From a virus: DNA of 64,000 nucleotides. The stretch is from IMG/VR virus record IMGVR_UViG_3300009159_008491, positions 1-64,000 of that record; one strand, 5' to 3'. Position 1 is the first letter of the stretch. Each line of letters begins with the position of its first letter. Both the position numbers and the translations under genes were made by a program. This document shows, piece after piece, positions 37,189 to 45,161 of this stretch. The notes below the pieces were generated by a model. It did no database searches. It was given only the letters and a program-made list of their open reading frames with translations, and had not been told where the DNA came from.

Positions 37189-38172
37189 TTATCTATAAGA
37201 TTTTTTTCCTTGTAAAACATCTAACCAATGATCACACATTTCATGTAAAAGTGTTTCAAAATAATACTCTGGTTCCCAATTTAATATTTTTCTTGCTTTT
37301 GAAGAATCTCCTTTTAAATAAGGTAATTCTTCTGGCCTTAAATATTTTGCATCTTGTTTTATAACAATAGGATCAATATCAAGATAATTACAAACAATGT
37401 TGCACATTTCTCTTACCGTATGTGTTTGCATTGTAGAAATTACAAAATCATCCGGTTCATTATGATTTAACATTAAATGCATTGCTTTCACATAATCTTT
37501 TGAATGTCCCCAATCACGATATGAGTCCATGTTTCCTAAAAATAATTCTTTTTGTAATCCAAGTTTAATTGAACATAATCCTTTTGCAATTTTACTTGAA
37601 ACGAAATTACTACCTCTTCTTGGCGATTCATGATTAAATAGAATTCCATTAGAAATAAATAAGTTATAAGCCCTTCTATAATGCCTAGTGATATTATAAC
37701 CAAAGACCTTGGAACATCCATATGGAGAAACAGGATTCATAATGGTTTTTTCTCTTTGAAATCCATCTTCATCTATGGTTAAACCAAACATCTCAGAAGA
37801 ACTTGCTTGATAAAATTTTGCTTCAGGACAATTTTCTTTATAGGCTTCTAAAACATTTAACACGCCAAGAGCATTTATTTCTACTGTTAAATTTGGAATA
37901 TCACTAGATATTCTCACATGACTTTGTGCAGCTAAATTATAAATTTCATCAGGCTTTATTTTTGACAATAAATTATTTAAAGAATATTGATCAATTAGAT
38001 CGCCATAATGTATATTTATTTTATCTTCTATATGTTCTAATCTATAAGATTGATTTTCAGATACAGAGTGTCTTCTAACTATCCCATGAACCTCGTATCC
38101 TAAATTTAAAAGATGTTCAGAAAGATAACTTCCATCTTGACCTGATATTCCAGTTATAAAAGCTTTTTTCAT
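37189..38172 (-). CDS. gmd: GDP-mannose 4,6-dehydratase
   Basis: 327 residues, extended SDR fold. Rossmann motif GISGQDG (8-14), RRHSVSENQSYRLEH (the GDP-mannose dehydratase-specific loop), SSSEMFG (124-130) and the catalytic Tyr151/Lys155 pair in SPYGCSKVFGYN. It also carries NHESPRRGSNFVSSKI and RDWGHSKDYVKAM, both family signatures. It converts GDP-mannose to GDP-4-keto-6-deoxymannose, the entry to GDP-fucose, rhamnose or perosamine. It overlaps the compact DegT-like gene by four bases. A fucosyltransferase-like protein (42608) and a short SDR (47496) in the same cluster fit a 6-deoxyhexose pathway. It is last in the 15-kb cluster. Confidence 0.93.
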   Translation of the reverse strand: MKKAFITGISGQDGSYLSEHLLNLGYEVHGIVRRHSVSENQSYRLEHIEDKINIHYGDLIDQYSLNNLLSKIKPDEIYNLAAQSHVRISSDIPNLTVEINALGVLNVLEAYKENCPEAKFYQASSSEMFGLTIDEDGFQREKTIMNPVSPYGCSKVFGYNITRHYRRAYNLFISNGILFNHESPRRGSNFVSSKIAKGLCSIKLGLQKELFLGNMDSYRDWGHSKDYVKAMHLMLNHNEPDDFVISTMQTHTVREMCNIVCNYLDIDPIVIKQDAKYLRPEELPYLKGDSSKARKILNWEPEYYFETLLHEMCDHWLDVLQGKKSYR

Positions 38173-38780
38173 ATATTTTTTTTAAAAATTTTCATTTGTG
38201 TTAAATCGGGCCAATCGGTGAATACCCATTGTCTTGGTTTCTTCTCAATCGCTTCAGGTAATTTTTCAATACCCATTTTAGCAGTTTCAGGTGTCATATA
38301 ATAATGGTAACCTACTGATTCAATATTTTGCTCTCTCCAAGGTATGTTAGGAATTCTTCCGTCATAAGACATTTTTTTTAAACTTATTGCAGCAGTTTCA
38401 TCATTTGTTAATATTATACCCCCTCTTCCTAAGTTCAAATGCTTTTGAAATTGAAAACTAATACACATAAAAGTATTCGGTATATAACTATCTTTTTTCC
38501 ATAAAACAGCGGAATCAATTATGTTTTCTGTAACATAATAAAAATTACTCCATTCCTCATCCCTCCAATCTAAATCAATTTTAAGTTTGTGTGATAAAAA
38601 TGGAATTGAAAGATAGGTTCTTTTTGGTGTACTAATTTTTTTTGCTTCTGTATACAATAAACATAATTCTATTCCATGTGTACAACTATCTACAGCAATA
38701 GCGTATTTTGAACCAAAGAATTCAGCAATTTTACTTTCAAATTCAGAAACAACATTAAAATCAACTTTTTTTAATATCAT
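38169..38780 (-). CDS. Compact DegT/DnrJ/EryC1-like aminotransferase homologue
   Basis: 203 residues, the second half-length DegT-like protein of the window. It keeps AVDSCTHGIELCLL, TPKRTYLSIPF, the Asp of IIDSAVLW and the lysine segment SFQFQKHLNLGRGGIILT, then stops after YYMTPETAKMGIEKL with a short tail WPDLTQMKIFKK. The C-terminal domain of normal family members is absent, as in the copy at 8899-9528. Its four-base overlap with GDP-mannose dehydratase suggests it acts on GDP-4-keto-6-deoxymannose; a perosamine-synthase-like reaction is one inference. The missing domain makes the activity uncertain. Confidence 0.75.
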   Translation of the reverse strand: MILKKVDFNVVSEFESKIAEFFGSKYAIAVDSCTHGIELCLLYTEAKKISTPKRTYLSIPFLSHKLKIDLDWRDEEWSNFYYVTENIIDSAVLWKKDSYIPNTFMCISFQFQKHLNLGRGGIILTNDETAAISLKKMSYDGRIPNIPWREQNIESVGYHYYMTPETAKMGIEKLPEAIEKKPRQWVFTDWPDLTQMKIFKKNI

Positions 38781-38784
38781 ATTT

Positions 38785-39324
38785 TCATTTTTTTACACAT
38801 TCAATATTTAAACTTATTAATACACCATTTTCTTTGTCCATATGAGGAATATACGCCTGAGAATGATCATCATAATTAGCATGTTCTGTGTTCCTCCAAT
38901 CATATCTTTCTATTTGATAAAATCCACTTTGTTCTAGTAAGTCAAATAGTGAATTAAAATCATATGTGGTTTTATGGTATATGTTTGAATTTCCCATTGA
39001 CATTTTTCCATAAAGTGGACCTAAAATTTGATTTAAAGAAACAATTTTGTTTAAATATAATTCTGACATTTTTTCAAAATCAGGAACTGCAATTCTTAAT
39101 GTTTTTTCCGGCTTTAAAACTCTTTTCCACTCTTTTAAAATATCTAAAATTTCGACTCTATCAAAATATTCTATAACATGTGATGAGTAAATTAAATCTA
39201 CAGAATCATCATCAAATGGCAATTTTGTAATATCATTATAATCTAAATGATCATAGGTTCCACCATCTATATGAATCCAATCTTTGCCAAAATTTCTCCA
39301 GCCACACCCTAAATGTAATTTCAT
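38785..39324 (-). CDS. SAM-dependent methyltransferase (type 11-like)
   Basis: 179 residues. It opens with KLHLGCGWRNFGKDWIHID, the SAM-binding motif I of small class I methyltransferases, followed by LPFDDDSVDLIYSSHVIEYF (motif around the acidic loop) and EWKRVLKPEKTLRIAVPD. This layout is common in polysaccharide clusters, where the enzymes methylate sugars. The target is unknown. The gene is one base from the CDP-alcohol phosphatidyltransferase stop-start junction upstream and four bases from the DegT-like gene downstream. Confidence 0.8.
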   Translation of the reverse strand: MKLHLGCGWRNFGKDWIHIDGGTYDHLDYNDITKLPFDDDSVDLIYSSHVIEYFDRVEILDILKEWKRVLKPEKTLRIAVPDFEKMSELYLNKIVSLNQILGPLYGKMSMGNSNIYHKTTYDFNSLFDLLEQSGFYQIERYDWRNTEHANYDDHSQAYIPHMDKENGVLISLNIECVKK

Positions 39325-39325
39325 A

Positions 39326-40048
39326 TTATTTTTTTTTAGTTAAATTATTTATAACATTTATTATAAAACAAATTGTTATAATTATAAAACTAATAAAAAA
39401 AGATAATTTTTGCAACCCTAAAATTGATAAAAATATTAATATTGTAAAAGTTCCTGTTCCAAAATATTTTATTAATTCAATTGATTTGAAAATTTTTTTG
39501 TTTTCTATTTTGTAGAAGAAATAATAAAAAGAATAATAACAAATATTTTTAGAAAAAAAGTAATATCTATAAAACAATCCATTTTTTTGATTTTCTACTG
39601 ATTTACTTTTAAAAGAATTAGTTTTCTCAAAATTACTTACAGCATCAAGTGTTCCTATGTGTAGTAACATAGGAAATATGAATAGCAATATAGAGAAAAA
39701 AGCATAATAATCAGATTTTAAAAAAAATGTCAATAAGAATAGAAAGCCAACAATGTGATCTTTGTTCCAATCATATACTGCTCCAAAAAAAGAACATTCA
39801 TTATACTTTCTTGCAACTTGCCCATCAACACAATCTAAAACATAATAAATAAAATAAAAAATTACTGCAATTATTAAATGATTATATAAATAAAATACAG
39901 GTGATAAAAATGAAAAAAATAATGAAATTGTGGTTATGTTAGATGGCGATAAACCCATTTTATGTAATGGGTCTACAAGTATATTAGCTATTTTTCTAAA
40001 TATATATAAATCTAAAGGGTCTTCTAGGTTTTTGTTGTAACTTGGCAT
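39326..40048 (-). CDS. CDP-alcohol phosphatidyltransferase family protein
   Basis: 240 residues, membrane protein with several hydrophobic helices. It carries the complete family signature D-x2-D-G-x2-A-R-x8-G-x3-D-x3-D: D72, D75, G76, A79, R80, G89, D93, D97. The enzymes join a CDP-linked moiety to an alcohol at the membrane, making for example phosphatidylglycerol phosphate, phosphatidylinositol or polymer precursors. The N-terminal NLEDPLDLYIFRKIA region fits the amphipathic lead. It overlaps the next methyltransferase by one base and lies two genes from a sulfatase-fold transferase. A phage-encoded lipid or head-group step is unusual. Substrates cannot be told from sequence. Confidence 0.9.
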   Translation of the reverse strand: MPSYNKNLEDPLDLYIFRKIANILVDPLHKMGLSPSNITTISLFFSFLSPVFYLYNHLIIAVIFYFIYYVLDCVDGQVARKYNECSFFGAVYDWNKDHIVGFLFLLTFFLKSDYYAFFSILLFIFPMLLHIGTLDAVSNFEKTNSFKSKSVENQKNGLFYRYYFFSKNICYYSFYYFFYKIENKKIFKSIELIKYFGTGTFTILIFLSILGLQKLSFFISFIIITICFIINVINNLTKKK

Positions 40049-40758
40049 TATTTTTTTTCTATTAATACATTATAACGATATGGTGCTGAAAGATTCCAAT
40101 CAAAATTACAAATATCAATTTGATTAAATATTTTAATATCACAATTGTTATCTTTAGCAAAATTTTCAAATAAAGATTTTGGTAAATATAAATGTTTTAA
40201 ATCTTCTTTTATAATTTTATCACTTGATTGATGTGTTTCCTTTCTTAATTTTTTTGCAAGTTCTTCTTTTTCTTTATCTGAAATATCTATAATTAATATT
40301 TTGCCGCTCTTAGAAGTCTGATACATTTTTTTAAGTACCTCTAAAGCATATTCTTCATTTTCAAGATAAATAAAAGTTCCAACATTAAAAACAAAATCAT
40401 ATTTTTCATCTTCACAAACCCATTTCTCATTTTGAGCATCATCTACCCAAAAATTACCTTGTATATTATCTTTGCAGATTTTTATAAGTGACTCGGAATA
40501 ATCAAATCCGTTTAATAAAATATTTGGATAATTTTCATTTATAAATCTTATTGCAGCTCCTGCACCACAGCCAAGCTCCATAATAGAATCAATATTTTTT
40601 AAATAATCTTTAATAGGAAAAAAACTATTTGATAAAAAATTATCCCATTGTTTTTTTTCTAGGTGATCCCATCCATCTAACTGGTGAAGATCTTTGTTTT
40701 GAAAACCTTTTTTGTTCCAAACCTCTTTCCAATCATTTTTTTGTTTTACTACATCCAT
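40048..40758 (-). CDS. SAM-dependent methyltransferase
   Basis: 236 residues, class I. Motif I is SIMELGCGAGAAIRFI, followed by LLNGFDYSESLIKI and FDFVFNVGTFIYLEN-type strands (YDFVFNVGTFIYLE). The central part (LKKMYQTSKSGKILIIDIS) matches the post-motif III helix-strand pair. The product is unknown; the enzyme may methylate a sugar or a lipid head group, given the genes on either side (CDP-alcohol phosphatidyltransferase and sulfatase-fold protein). It overlaps the latter by ten bases. Confidence 0.85.
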   Translation of the reverse strand: MDVVKQKNDWKEVWNKKGFQNKDLHQLDGWDHLEKKQWDNFLSNSFFPIKDYLKNIDSIMELGCGAGAAIRFINENYPNILLNGFDYSESLIKICKDNIQGNFWVDDAQNEKWVCEDEKYDFVFNVGTFIYLENEEYALEVLKKMYQTSKSGKILIIDISDKEKEELAKKLRKETHQSSDKIIKEDLKHLYLPKSLFENFAKDNNCDIKIFNQIDICNFDWNLSAPYRYNVLIEKK

Positions 40759-41831
40759 TTAAATATGTTTTTCATTTTATTTACGTGACTATCAAAAAAT
40801 TCTACATTTCCATTAAAAATTTCTCTGCTTTTATAATTGAAATTAATAGATTTAAAATTATTTTCATTTAAAAAATAACTAGTTTGCTCTATTTTTAACG
40901 GCATATTGTTTTCCCATTCTTTACAAGAAATTGCACAAGAAGTTGTTGAGTTGTATAGATCGTATTGTGCCCTGCTATCTTCTAGAAAAAAAGTTCTTTC
41001 TTTATTAAATTGATCATAAATACTTTGGCCCATCCAATCATTTTGTTTATCTATTCCAAATTCTTCACAAAATGAAGGTATAAAATCTAAAATAGATATT
41101 AAGCCATGATTACTTTTTCTATTTTTTATATTGTCTTTAGATAATACCCAAGTTGTCCAAGCGTGAGGTGGCGAATTAAATTTATCAATTTTTTTAAAAT
41201 TTCCATGATCAGAAAAAAACCAAAAAACAGAATCTTCTTCTTCAAAATCCCAAGCATCAATTATTTTAAATATAGATTCATCAAGATGGGAAAAATTTTC
41301 TAAATCTGTATTTGTAGCCTCATGATGATGGTGATAAATTATAAAATGAAATTCATTTAATTCACTTTTATTTTTTTGTATTTTTTTAATATGATTAATT
41401 TCTCTTTCGGTCATTTTAAGAGATTCTTCTGAAAAATGACAAAGTAAATCTTGAGTTTTCTTATCAGTCCAAATTCCAGTTTTTTCTCCAGAGCCATCAA
41501 GTTCTATTCCGCTTGTTCTATCTAATTTAAATTTATTAAATATTACATTTTCAATCCAAACAGAGTTGTGTAAATAAATTTTCCACTTTTCTCTATCTAA
41601 TTTTTCAAATAATTGAATATCGCTTCTTTTTAAAACATCGGGTTCACTATTATAACCAAAACCATTATTGAAAACTTGTGATGGTAAATATCCAGTAAGT
41701 AATGAAAAGACAGAAGTAAAAGTAAAACTATTAGATATTTGATGATGAAAATCCAAACCTTTTTCCTTGCTAATATCTATTAATTTATCATAGAAAGGCA
41801 TGCTATCAAACAATACGCAATAAAATTTCAT
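40749..41831 (-). CDS. Sulfatase/phosphotransferase (alkaline phosphatase superfamily)
   Basis: 360 residues. The N-terminus CVLFDSMPFYD supplies a metal-binding Asp9; SFTFTSVFSLLTGYLPS places Thr37 where sulfatases have their Cys/Ser and phosphoethanolamine or phosphoglycerol transferases have Thr; WFFSDHGNF (S207-D208-H209-G210) is the second metal site. Thr rather than Cys/Ser argues for head-group phosphotransfer over sulfate hydrolysis. There is no N-terminal membrane domain, unlike EptA or LtaS. Neighbours are a methyltransferase and a CDP-alcohol phosphatidyltransferase, which supports phospho-decoration of a glycan. A TACATTTG string resembling a Bacteroidota -7 box lies 46 bases upstream (41885-41878), without a clear -33 box. 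Confidence 0.75.
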   Translation of the reverse strand: MKFYCVLFDSMPFYDKLIDISKEKGLDFHHQISNSFTFTSVFSLLTGYLPSQVFNNGFGYNSEPDVLKRSDIQLFEKLDREKWKIYLHNSVWIENVIFNKFKLDRTSGIELDGSGEKTGIWTDKKTQDLLCHFSEESLKMTEREINHIKKIQKNKSELNEFHFIIYHHHHEATNTDLENFSHLDESIFKIIDAWDFEEEDSVFWFFSDHGNFKKIDKFNSPPHAWTTWVLSKDNIKNRKSNHGLISILDFIPSFCEEFGIDKQNDWMGQSIYDQFNKERTFFLEDSRAQYDLYNSTTSCAISCKEWENNMPLKIEQTSYFLNENNFKSINFNYKSREIFNGNVEFFDSHVNKMKNIFKWM

Positions 41832-41895
41832 ATTTGATTAATATTATAATACTTTATAATAATAAGTAATTTTTAATCAAATGTAAATTTTTATT

Positions 41896-42624
41896 TTATA
41901 GTTTAACCCATTCTCTAGATGAGTCTACGCTATAAAATTTCCACAAAATATTATCTGCATATTCATTCCAATGTTCTTTACTTGATGGAGGAGGATAGTT
42001 AAATGATGCATTATCTATGTTTATAAAGTTACTTAAAGGAATATTTTGTTCCTCTGAATTAAGAAATTCATTTTTAACAAAAATTAAATTTTGTTGATTA
42101 GATCTAAAAACCAAACTATATCCTTTTTCTTTACCTAAATTATAAAGAGCAGCTAAAGAAGCACCAAAATAATCTGTACTGGTGTTGCTTTTATCTGGAA
42201 CAACTAATGGAATTGTTGGATCTAATGATGAATTAAATTCTATAATTACAACTCTAGGGTTGTAATTACAACTTTTCCAACACCAATAATCATGAGAATC
42301 AATATCTATACTCAATAAATCAAATTCATTTGGAACATTGTTTTGAGAAAATAAATCATTTATGTTTTCAGAAGTGACAGTACCCTGTATAATTCCATTT
42401 TGACATTTTGAACTATCAGATTCTAAGAGTAAACCACTCCAATCGTGATTTAATTTTAAATTTGCTGTGTTGGATAAATGTACTCCATCCCACGCACCAA
42501 ATTCAACAAAATATTTATTTATAGTACCTATTTTATTGAAAATTTCTAACAATATTCCATCTTCTCCATTTTGAGAATATACCTTTTTTTGAAAACTTTT
42601 TAAGTTACTAATAAACTTTTCCAT
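41896..42624 (-). CDS. FkbM-like SAM methyltransferase
   Basis: 242 residues. The pattern YSQNGEDGILLEIF followed by YFVEFGAWDGVHLSNT is typical of a methyltransferase group found in polysaccharide clusters, with motif I FGAWDG in place of the usual G-x-G. Later LLSIDIDSHDYWCW gives the acidic motif and VVIIEFNSS the next strand. It may methylate a sugar hydroxyl. Its start overlaps the stop of the fucosyltransferase-like gene by 17 bases; downstream lies a 64-base gap to the sulfatase-fold gene. Reaction type likely, acceptor unknown. Confidence 0.75.
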   Translation of the reverse strand: MEKFISNLKSFQKKVYSQNGEDGILLEIFNKIGTINKYFVEFGAWDGVHLSNTANLKLNHDWSGLLLESDSSKCQNGIIQGTVTSENINDLFSQNNVPNEFDLLSIDIDSHDYWCWKSCNYNPRVVIIEFNSSLDPTIPLVVPDKSNTSTDYFGASLAALYNLGKEKGYSLVFRSNQQNLIFVKNEFLNSEEQNIPLSNFINIDNASFNYPPPSSKEHWNEYADNILWKFYSVDSSREWVKL

Positions 42625-43597
42625 GCTCTATACTATTTATATCTTTTATATTAATAAATTTTTCCGAATCAAATTTTTCAAATCTTGCAAAATTTATACA
42701 CGGAGTATAGATAATTATTCCTTTATTAAAATAACAAGCTAGAGTTGAAAATGTACTTTGTCCTGTTACTAAATAGGAAGAAGAAACTAAATGATGAAAA
42801 ATTTCAGTATCTAAACCGCCAGAAATAATATTTATTTTACCTTCAAATTTATTATTTAAAATAGTATTGTTTTTTTCATTTGGATTCATACTAAATTTAT
42901 GAAAATTACTATCTAAATTTAATATTTCTTGAAAATCTAAAAATTCTTCTTTTTCTCCTTCTGTAAAAATAAAAAAATTAGCATTTGGTATTTTTTCTTT
43001 TAGTATTTTTATTAATTCAATATAATGATTATCGTTTTTCCATCGATCTGGATGAGCTAAAATTTTTACATCACCTCTTCTCATGTGAATTGCCACATTT
43101 ATCTCTCCAGCATTATAAATTGTATTTGATAAATTATTTTTTTTCCAATATGCTCTTTGAAATTTTTCTATAATCCATTCAGAATCATCAATCATCTTCC
43201 CCGGAAAATGTATTCCGGCTTCTGTACCAAGTTCAAACAATGTGTTATAATTATAGTCAACATATTTTTTTATGTAATTTGTCATATAATCATAATCTGG
43301 ATTATGAAATCTTTCTAATTCTGATAAATTTGAACTTAAATTTAGATGTACAGAAGGAATTGAAATTTTTCTATTAAATTCTATATCATCAATTGATTTA
43401 AATTCAGATCTTAAATTTAATAATCTATTGAATCTTGAACTTGAATTTGTTAAATCAGAATGAATAAATTCAAAATCTAATTTTTTTGACAATAATAATC
43501 CGGTTATGTAGTTGTACATACAGTGACCTAGTGATCCTCTAAAATGGTTTGTACTACTATGATCATTAAGAAGATTTGATTTTAAAAAATTTTTCAT
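42608..43597 (-). CDS. Fucosyltransferase-like GT-B protein
   Basis: 329 residues. The motif VAIHMRRGDVKI near residue 170 matches the H-x-R-R-G-D box shared by alpha-1,2-, alpha-1,6- and protein O-fucosyltransferases, which binds GDP-fucose. Supporting parts are HFRGSLGHCMYNYITGLLL at the N-terminus (family peptide I-like), IFTEGEKEEFLDFQ in the middle, and SGGLDTEIFHHLVSSSYLVTGQS split around DTEIFHHLVSS near the donor site. With GDP-mannose dehydratase in the same cluster the donor is probably GDP-fucose or a related GDP-6-deoxyhexose. The acceptor could be a glycan or a protein. Confidence 0.7.
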   Translation of the reverse strand: MKNFLKSNLLNDHSSTNHFRGSLGHCMYNYITGLLLSKKLDFEFIHSDLTNSSSRFNRLLNLRSEFKSIDDIEFNRKISIPSVHLNLSSNLSELERFHNPDYDYMTNYIKKYVDYNYNTLFELGTEAGIHFPGKMIDDSEWIIEKFQRAYWKKNNLSNTIYNAGEINVAIHMRRGDVKILAHPDRWKNDNHYIELIKILKEKIPNANFFIFTEGEKEEFLDFQEILNLDSNFHKFSMNPNEKNNTILNNKFEGKINIISGGLDTEIFHHLVSSSYLVTGQSTFSTLACYFNKGIIIYTPCINFARFEKFDSEKFINIKDINSIEHGKVY

Positions 43598-43603
43598 AAA
43601 TTA

Positions 43604-44158
43604 TTATTTTTTTTTATGATACCATACTCCACCATCATGTAAATCATAATCAGAAAACACTTCATTAACAGCTTTTACAACCCCCATTCCGTTTTGATCA
43701 TATCTAAAATCATGACCAGAAATTATACCACCTTTTCTTATTTTTGGCAACCAATTTTGAATGTCTTTTAAAACTGATTCATAGGAATGATCAGCATCTA
43801 TAAAAACAAAATCTACAGATTCATCTTCAAATTGACTGGCAGCTTCCCAAGAAATAGATTTAATATCGATAATCATATCTCTTACGTTTTTATTTTTGAG
43901 ATTTGTATTATAGATTTCATTTATATGTTTTACTTCATCTAATACATTTTTATTTTTATTCCAATCTTCAAAAATATCAACTGCGTAAATTTTTACATTA
44001 GGTTTATTTCTCAAATTATTTGCTAGATAAGAAATTGAATGTCCTTTCCAAACTCCTAATTCTACAAATGTATTAAAATCTTCATGAGATGATATCATAT
44101 TGTAGAAAGATTGATAATTAAACCAATTGTTTGTTTCTAATAAATTGTTTATATTCAT
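43604..44158 (-). CDS. Class I SAM methyltransferase (Methyltransf_24 type)
   Basis: 184 residues. TFVELGVWKGHSISYLAN is motif I of the macrocin/CmcI-like O-methyltransferases, VKIYAVDIFEDW the second strand, DFVFIDADHSYESVLKDI the metal-adjacent acidic motif with the conserved DADHSY, and GGIISGHDF the next strand with a second His-Asp. These enzymes O-methylate sugars or small molecules using a divalent metal. Seven-base gap to the fucosyltransferase-like gene and two bases to the sulfotransferase gene place it in the same transcript. Confidence 0.85.
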   Translation of the reverse strand: MNINNLLETNNWFNYQSFYNMISSHEDFNTFVELGVWKGHSISYLANNLRNKPNVKIYAVDIFEDWNKNKNVLDEVKHINEIYNTNLKNKNVRDMIIDIKSISWEAASQFEDESVDFVFIDADHSYESVLKDIQNWLPKIRKGGIISGHDFRYDQNGMGVVKAVNEVFSDYDLHDGGVWYHKKK

Positions 44159-44160
44159 AA

Positions 44161-44748
44161 TTAATTAATTTTAAAATTAAATATTTTTAAGTCTTTTTTA
44201 TATATTTGATGTACTTTTTCTAATAAATCTTCATTATAATATTCTTTATAATCTTTATGATTGCTTTGGTTTATTTTTTTCAATTCTATGTTAAATAAAC
44301 TTTTTAATTCTTCATTTATGTTTTCATAATTTATTAAATGATCAACAATAATTTCTTTTTTTGAGTTTATGACATATGGATATTGAGAATCCCATCCCTG
44401 ATGTTTGAACAAACTTCTGTCTTCATATAATAAATTTACACAACCAGCAAAATCAATATTCTTTAGTAAGTTATAATCTGGGTGTGGACCATAAAGTGTT
44501 TTGTTTGTGAAAGAATGCCAATAACTTTCATCTAATTTTGAATATTCATAATTAGATACAGTTCTATCCAAAGGATTTCTGATAACTGCAATTTTTTTGT
44601 AGTTTTCCCATTCGTTTGGATATTTATTTTGATAATAATCAAATTTATGATGTCCTTCATCATCCATTTCCAACGCTTCAACTATTGATGTACCTGCGTT
44701 TTTGGGAATGTGAATAAATATAACTTTATATTTGTGTGATATTGGCAT
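44161..44748 (-). CDS. Sulfotransferase family protein
   Basis: 195 residues. FIHIPKNAGTS (11-21) is the PAPS 5'-phosphosulfate-binding loop, and IAVIRNPLDRTVSNYEYS (53-70) the 3'-phosphate-binding motif with Arg57 and Ser65. This is the carbohydrate sulfotransferase-2-like group, which transfers sulfate from PAPS to a sugar hydroxyl. It is short but complete through the C-terminal helices (LLEKVHQIYKKDLKIF). No PAPS-synthesis gene is in the window, so PAPS would come from the host. Sulfated glycans are common in marine organisms. It is one base from the cupin gene. Confidence 0.85.
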   Translation of the reverse strand: MPISHKYKVIFIHIPKNAGTSIVEALEMDDEGHHKFDYYQNKYPNEWENYKKIAVIRNPLDRTVSNYEYSKLDESYWHSFTNKTLYGPHPDYNLLKNIDFAGCVNLLYEDRSLFKHQGWDSQYPYVINSKKEIIVDHLINYENINEELKSLFNIELKKINQSNHKDYKEYYNEDLLEKVHQIYKKDLKIFNFKIN

Positions 44749-44749
44749 T

Positions 44750-45160
44750 TTAAATCATTTTTTTATCTAGTTCAATACCTAAATACGGTCCTGTTTTATA
44801 TTCATATACAATTGTATTAGGCTCTAATATTTCATAATTATGACCACCTTCAAGGGTAAAAGAAGCATCTCCACTATATAAAATTTTTTCTTCTATAATT
44901 GTATCATCAATATCATAAAAAATACATTTTACAGATCCTTCTATAACAAGCCAACTTTCCTGTGGAATATATTTTTCATTATGCACTTCTCTGTGAAAAT
45001 GTTTGTGTGGTTTAAATGTTTTTCCTTTTTGCAAATTCATAGTTGAACATTGTAAAAATTCTGTATCGCTAATTAAATTATTTCTTTCAGAAACTATATC
45101 TTCTTTTCTGTTTATGAAATGTAATAATTTGCTGTTTATTTTAGAATATATTTTTTCCAT
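44750..45160 (-). CDS. Cupin-fold protein (sugar-modification type)
   Basis: 136 residues, single cupin domain: KTFKPHKHFHREVHNE gives the metal-binding His cluster, ESWLVIEGSVKCIFYD the following strand turn, and GDASFTLEGGHNYEIL the second motif with its His. Cupins of this size in polysaccharide clusters act as sugar ketoisomerases, epimerases or binding proteins. The exact residues of FdtA/WxcM-type ketoisomerases are not evident, so the reaction is left open. Tight spacing with the GT25 (one base) and sulfotransferase genes indicates one operon. Confidence 0.7.
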   Translation of the reverse strand: MEKIYSKINSKLLHFINRKEDIVSERNNLISDTEFLQCSTMNLQKGKTFKPHKHFHREVHNEKYIPQESWLVIEGSVKCIFYDIDDTIIEEKILYSGDASFTLEGGHNYEILEPNTIVYEYKTGPYLGIELDKKMI

Positions 45161-45161
45161 T

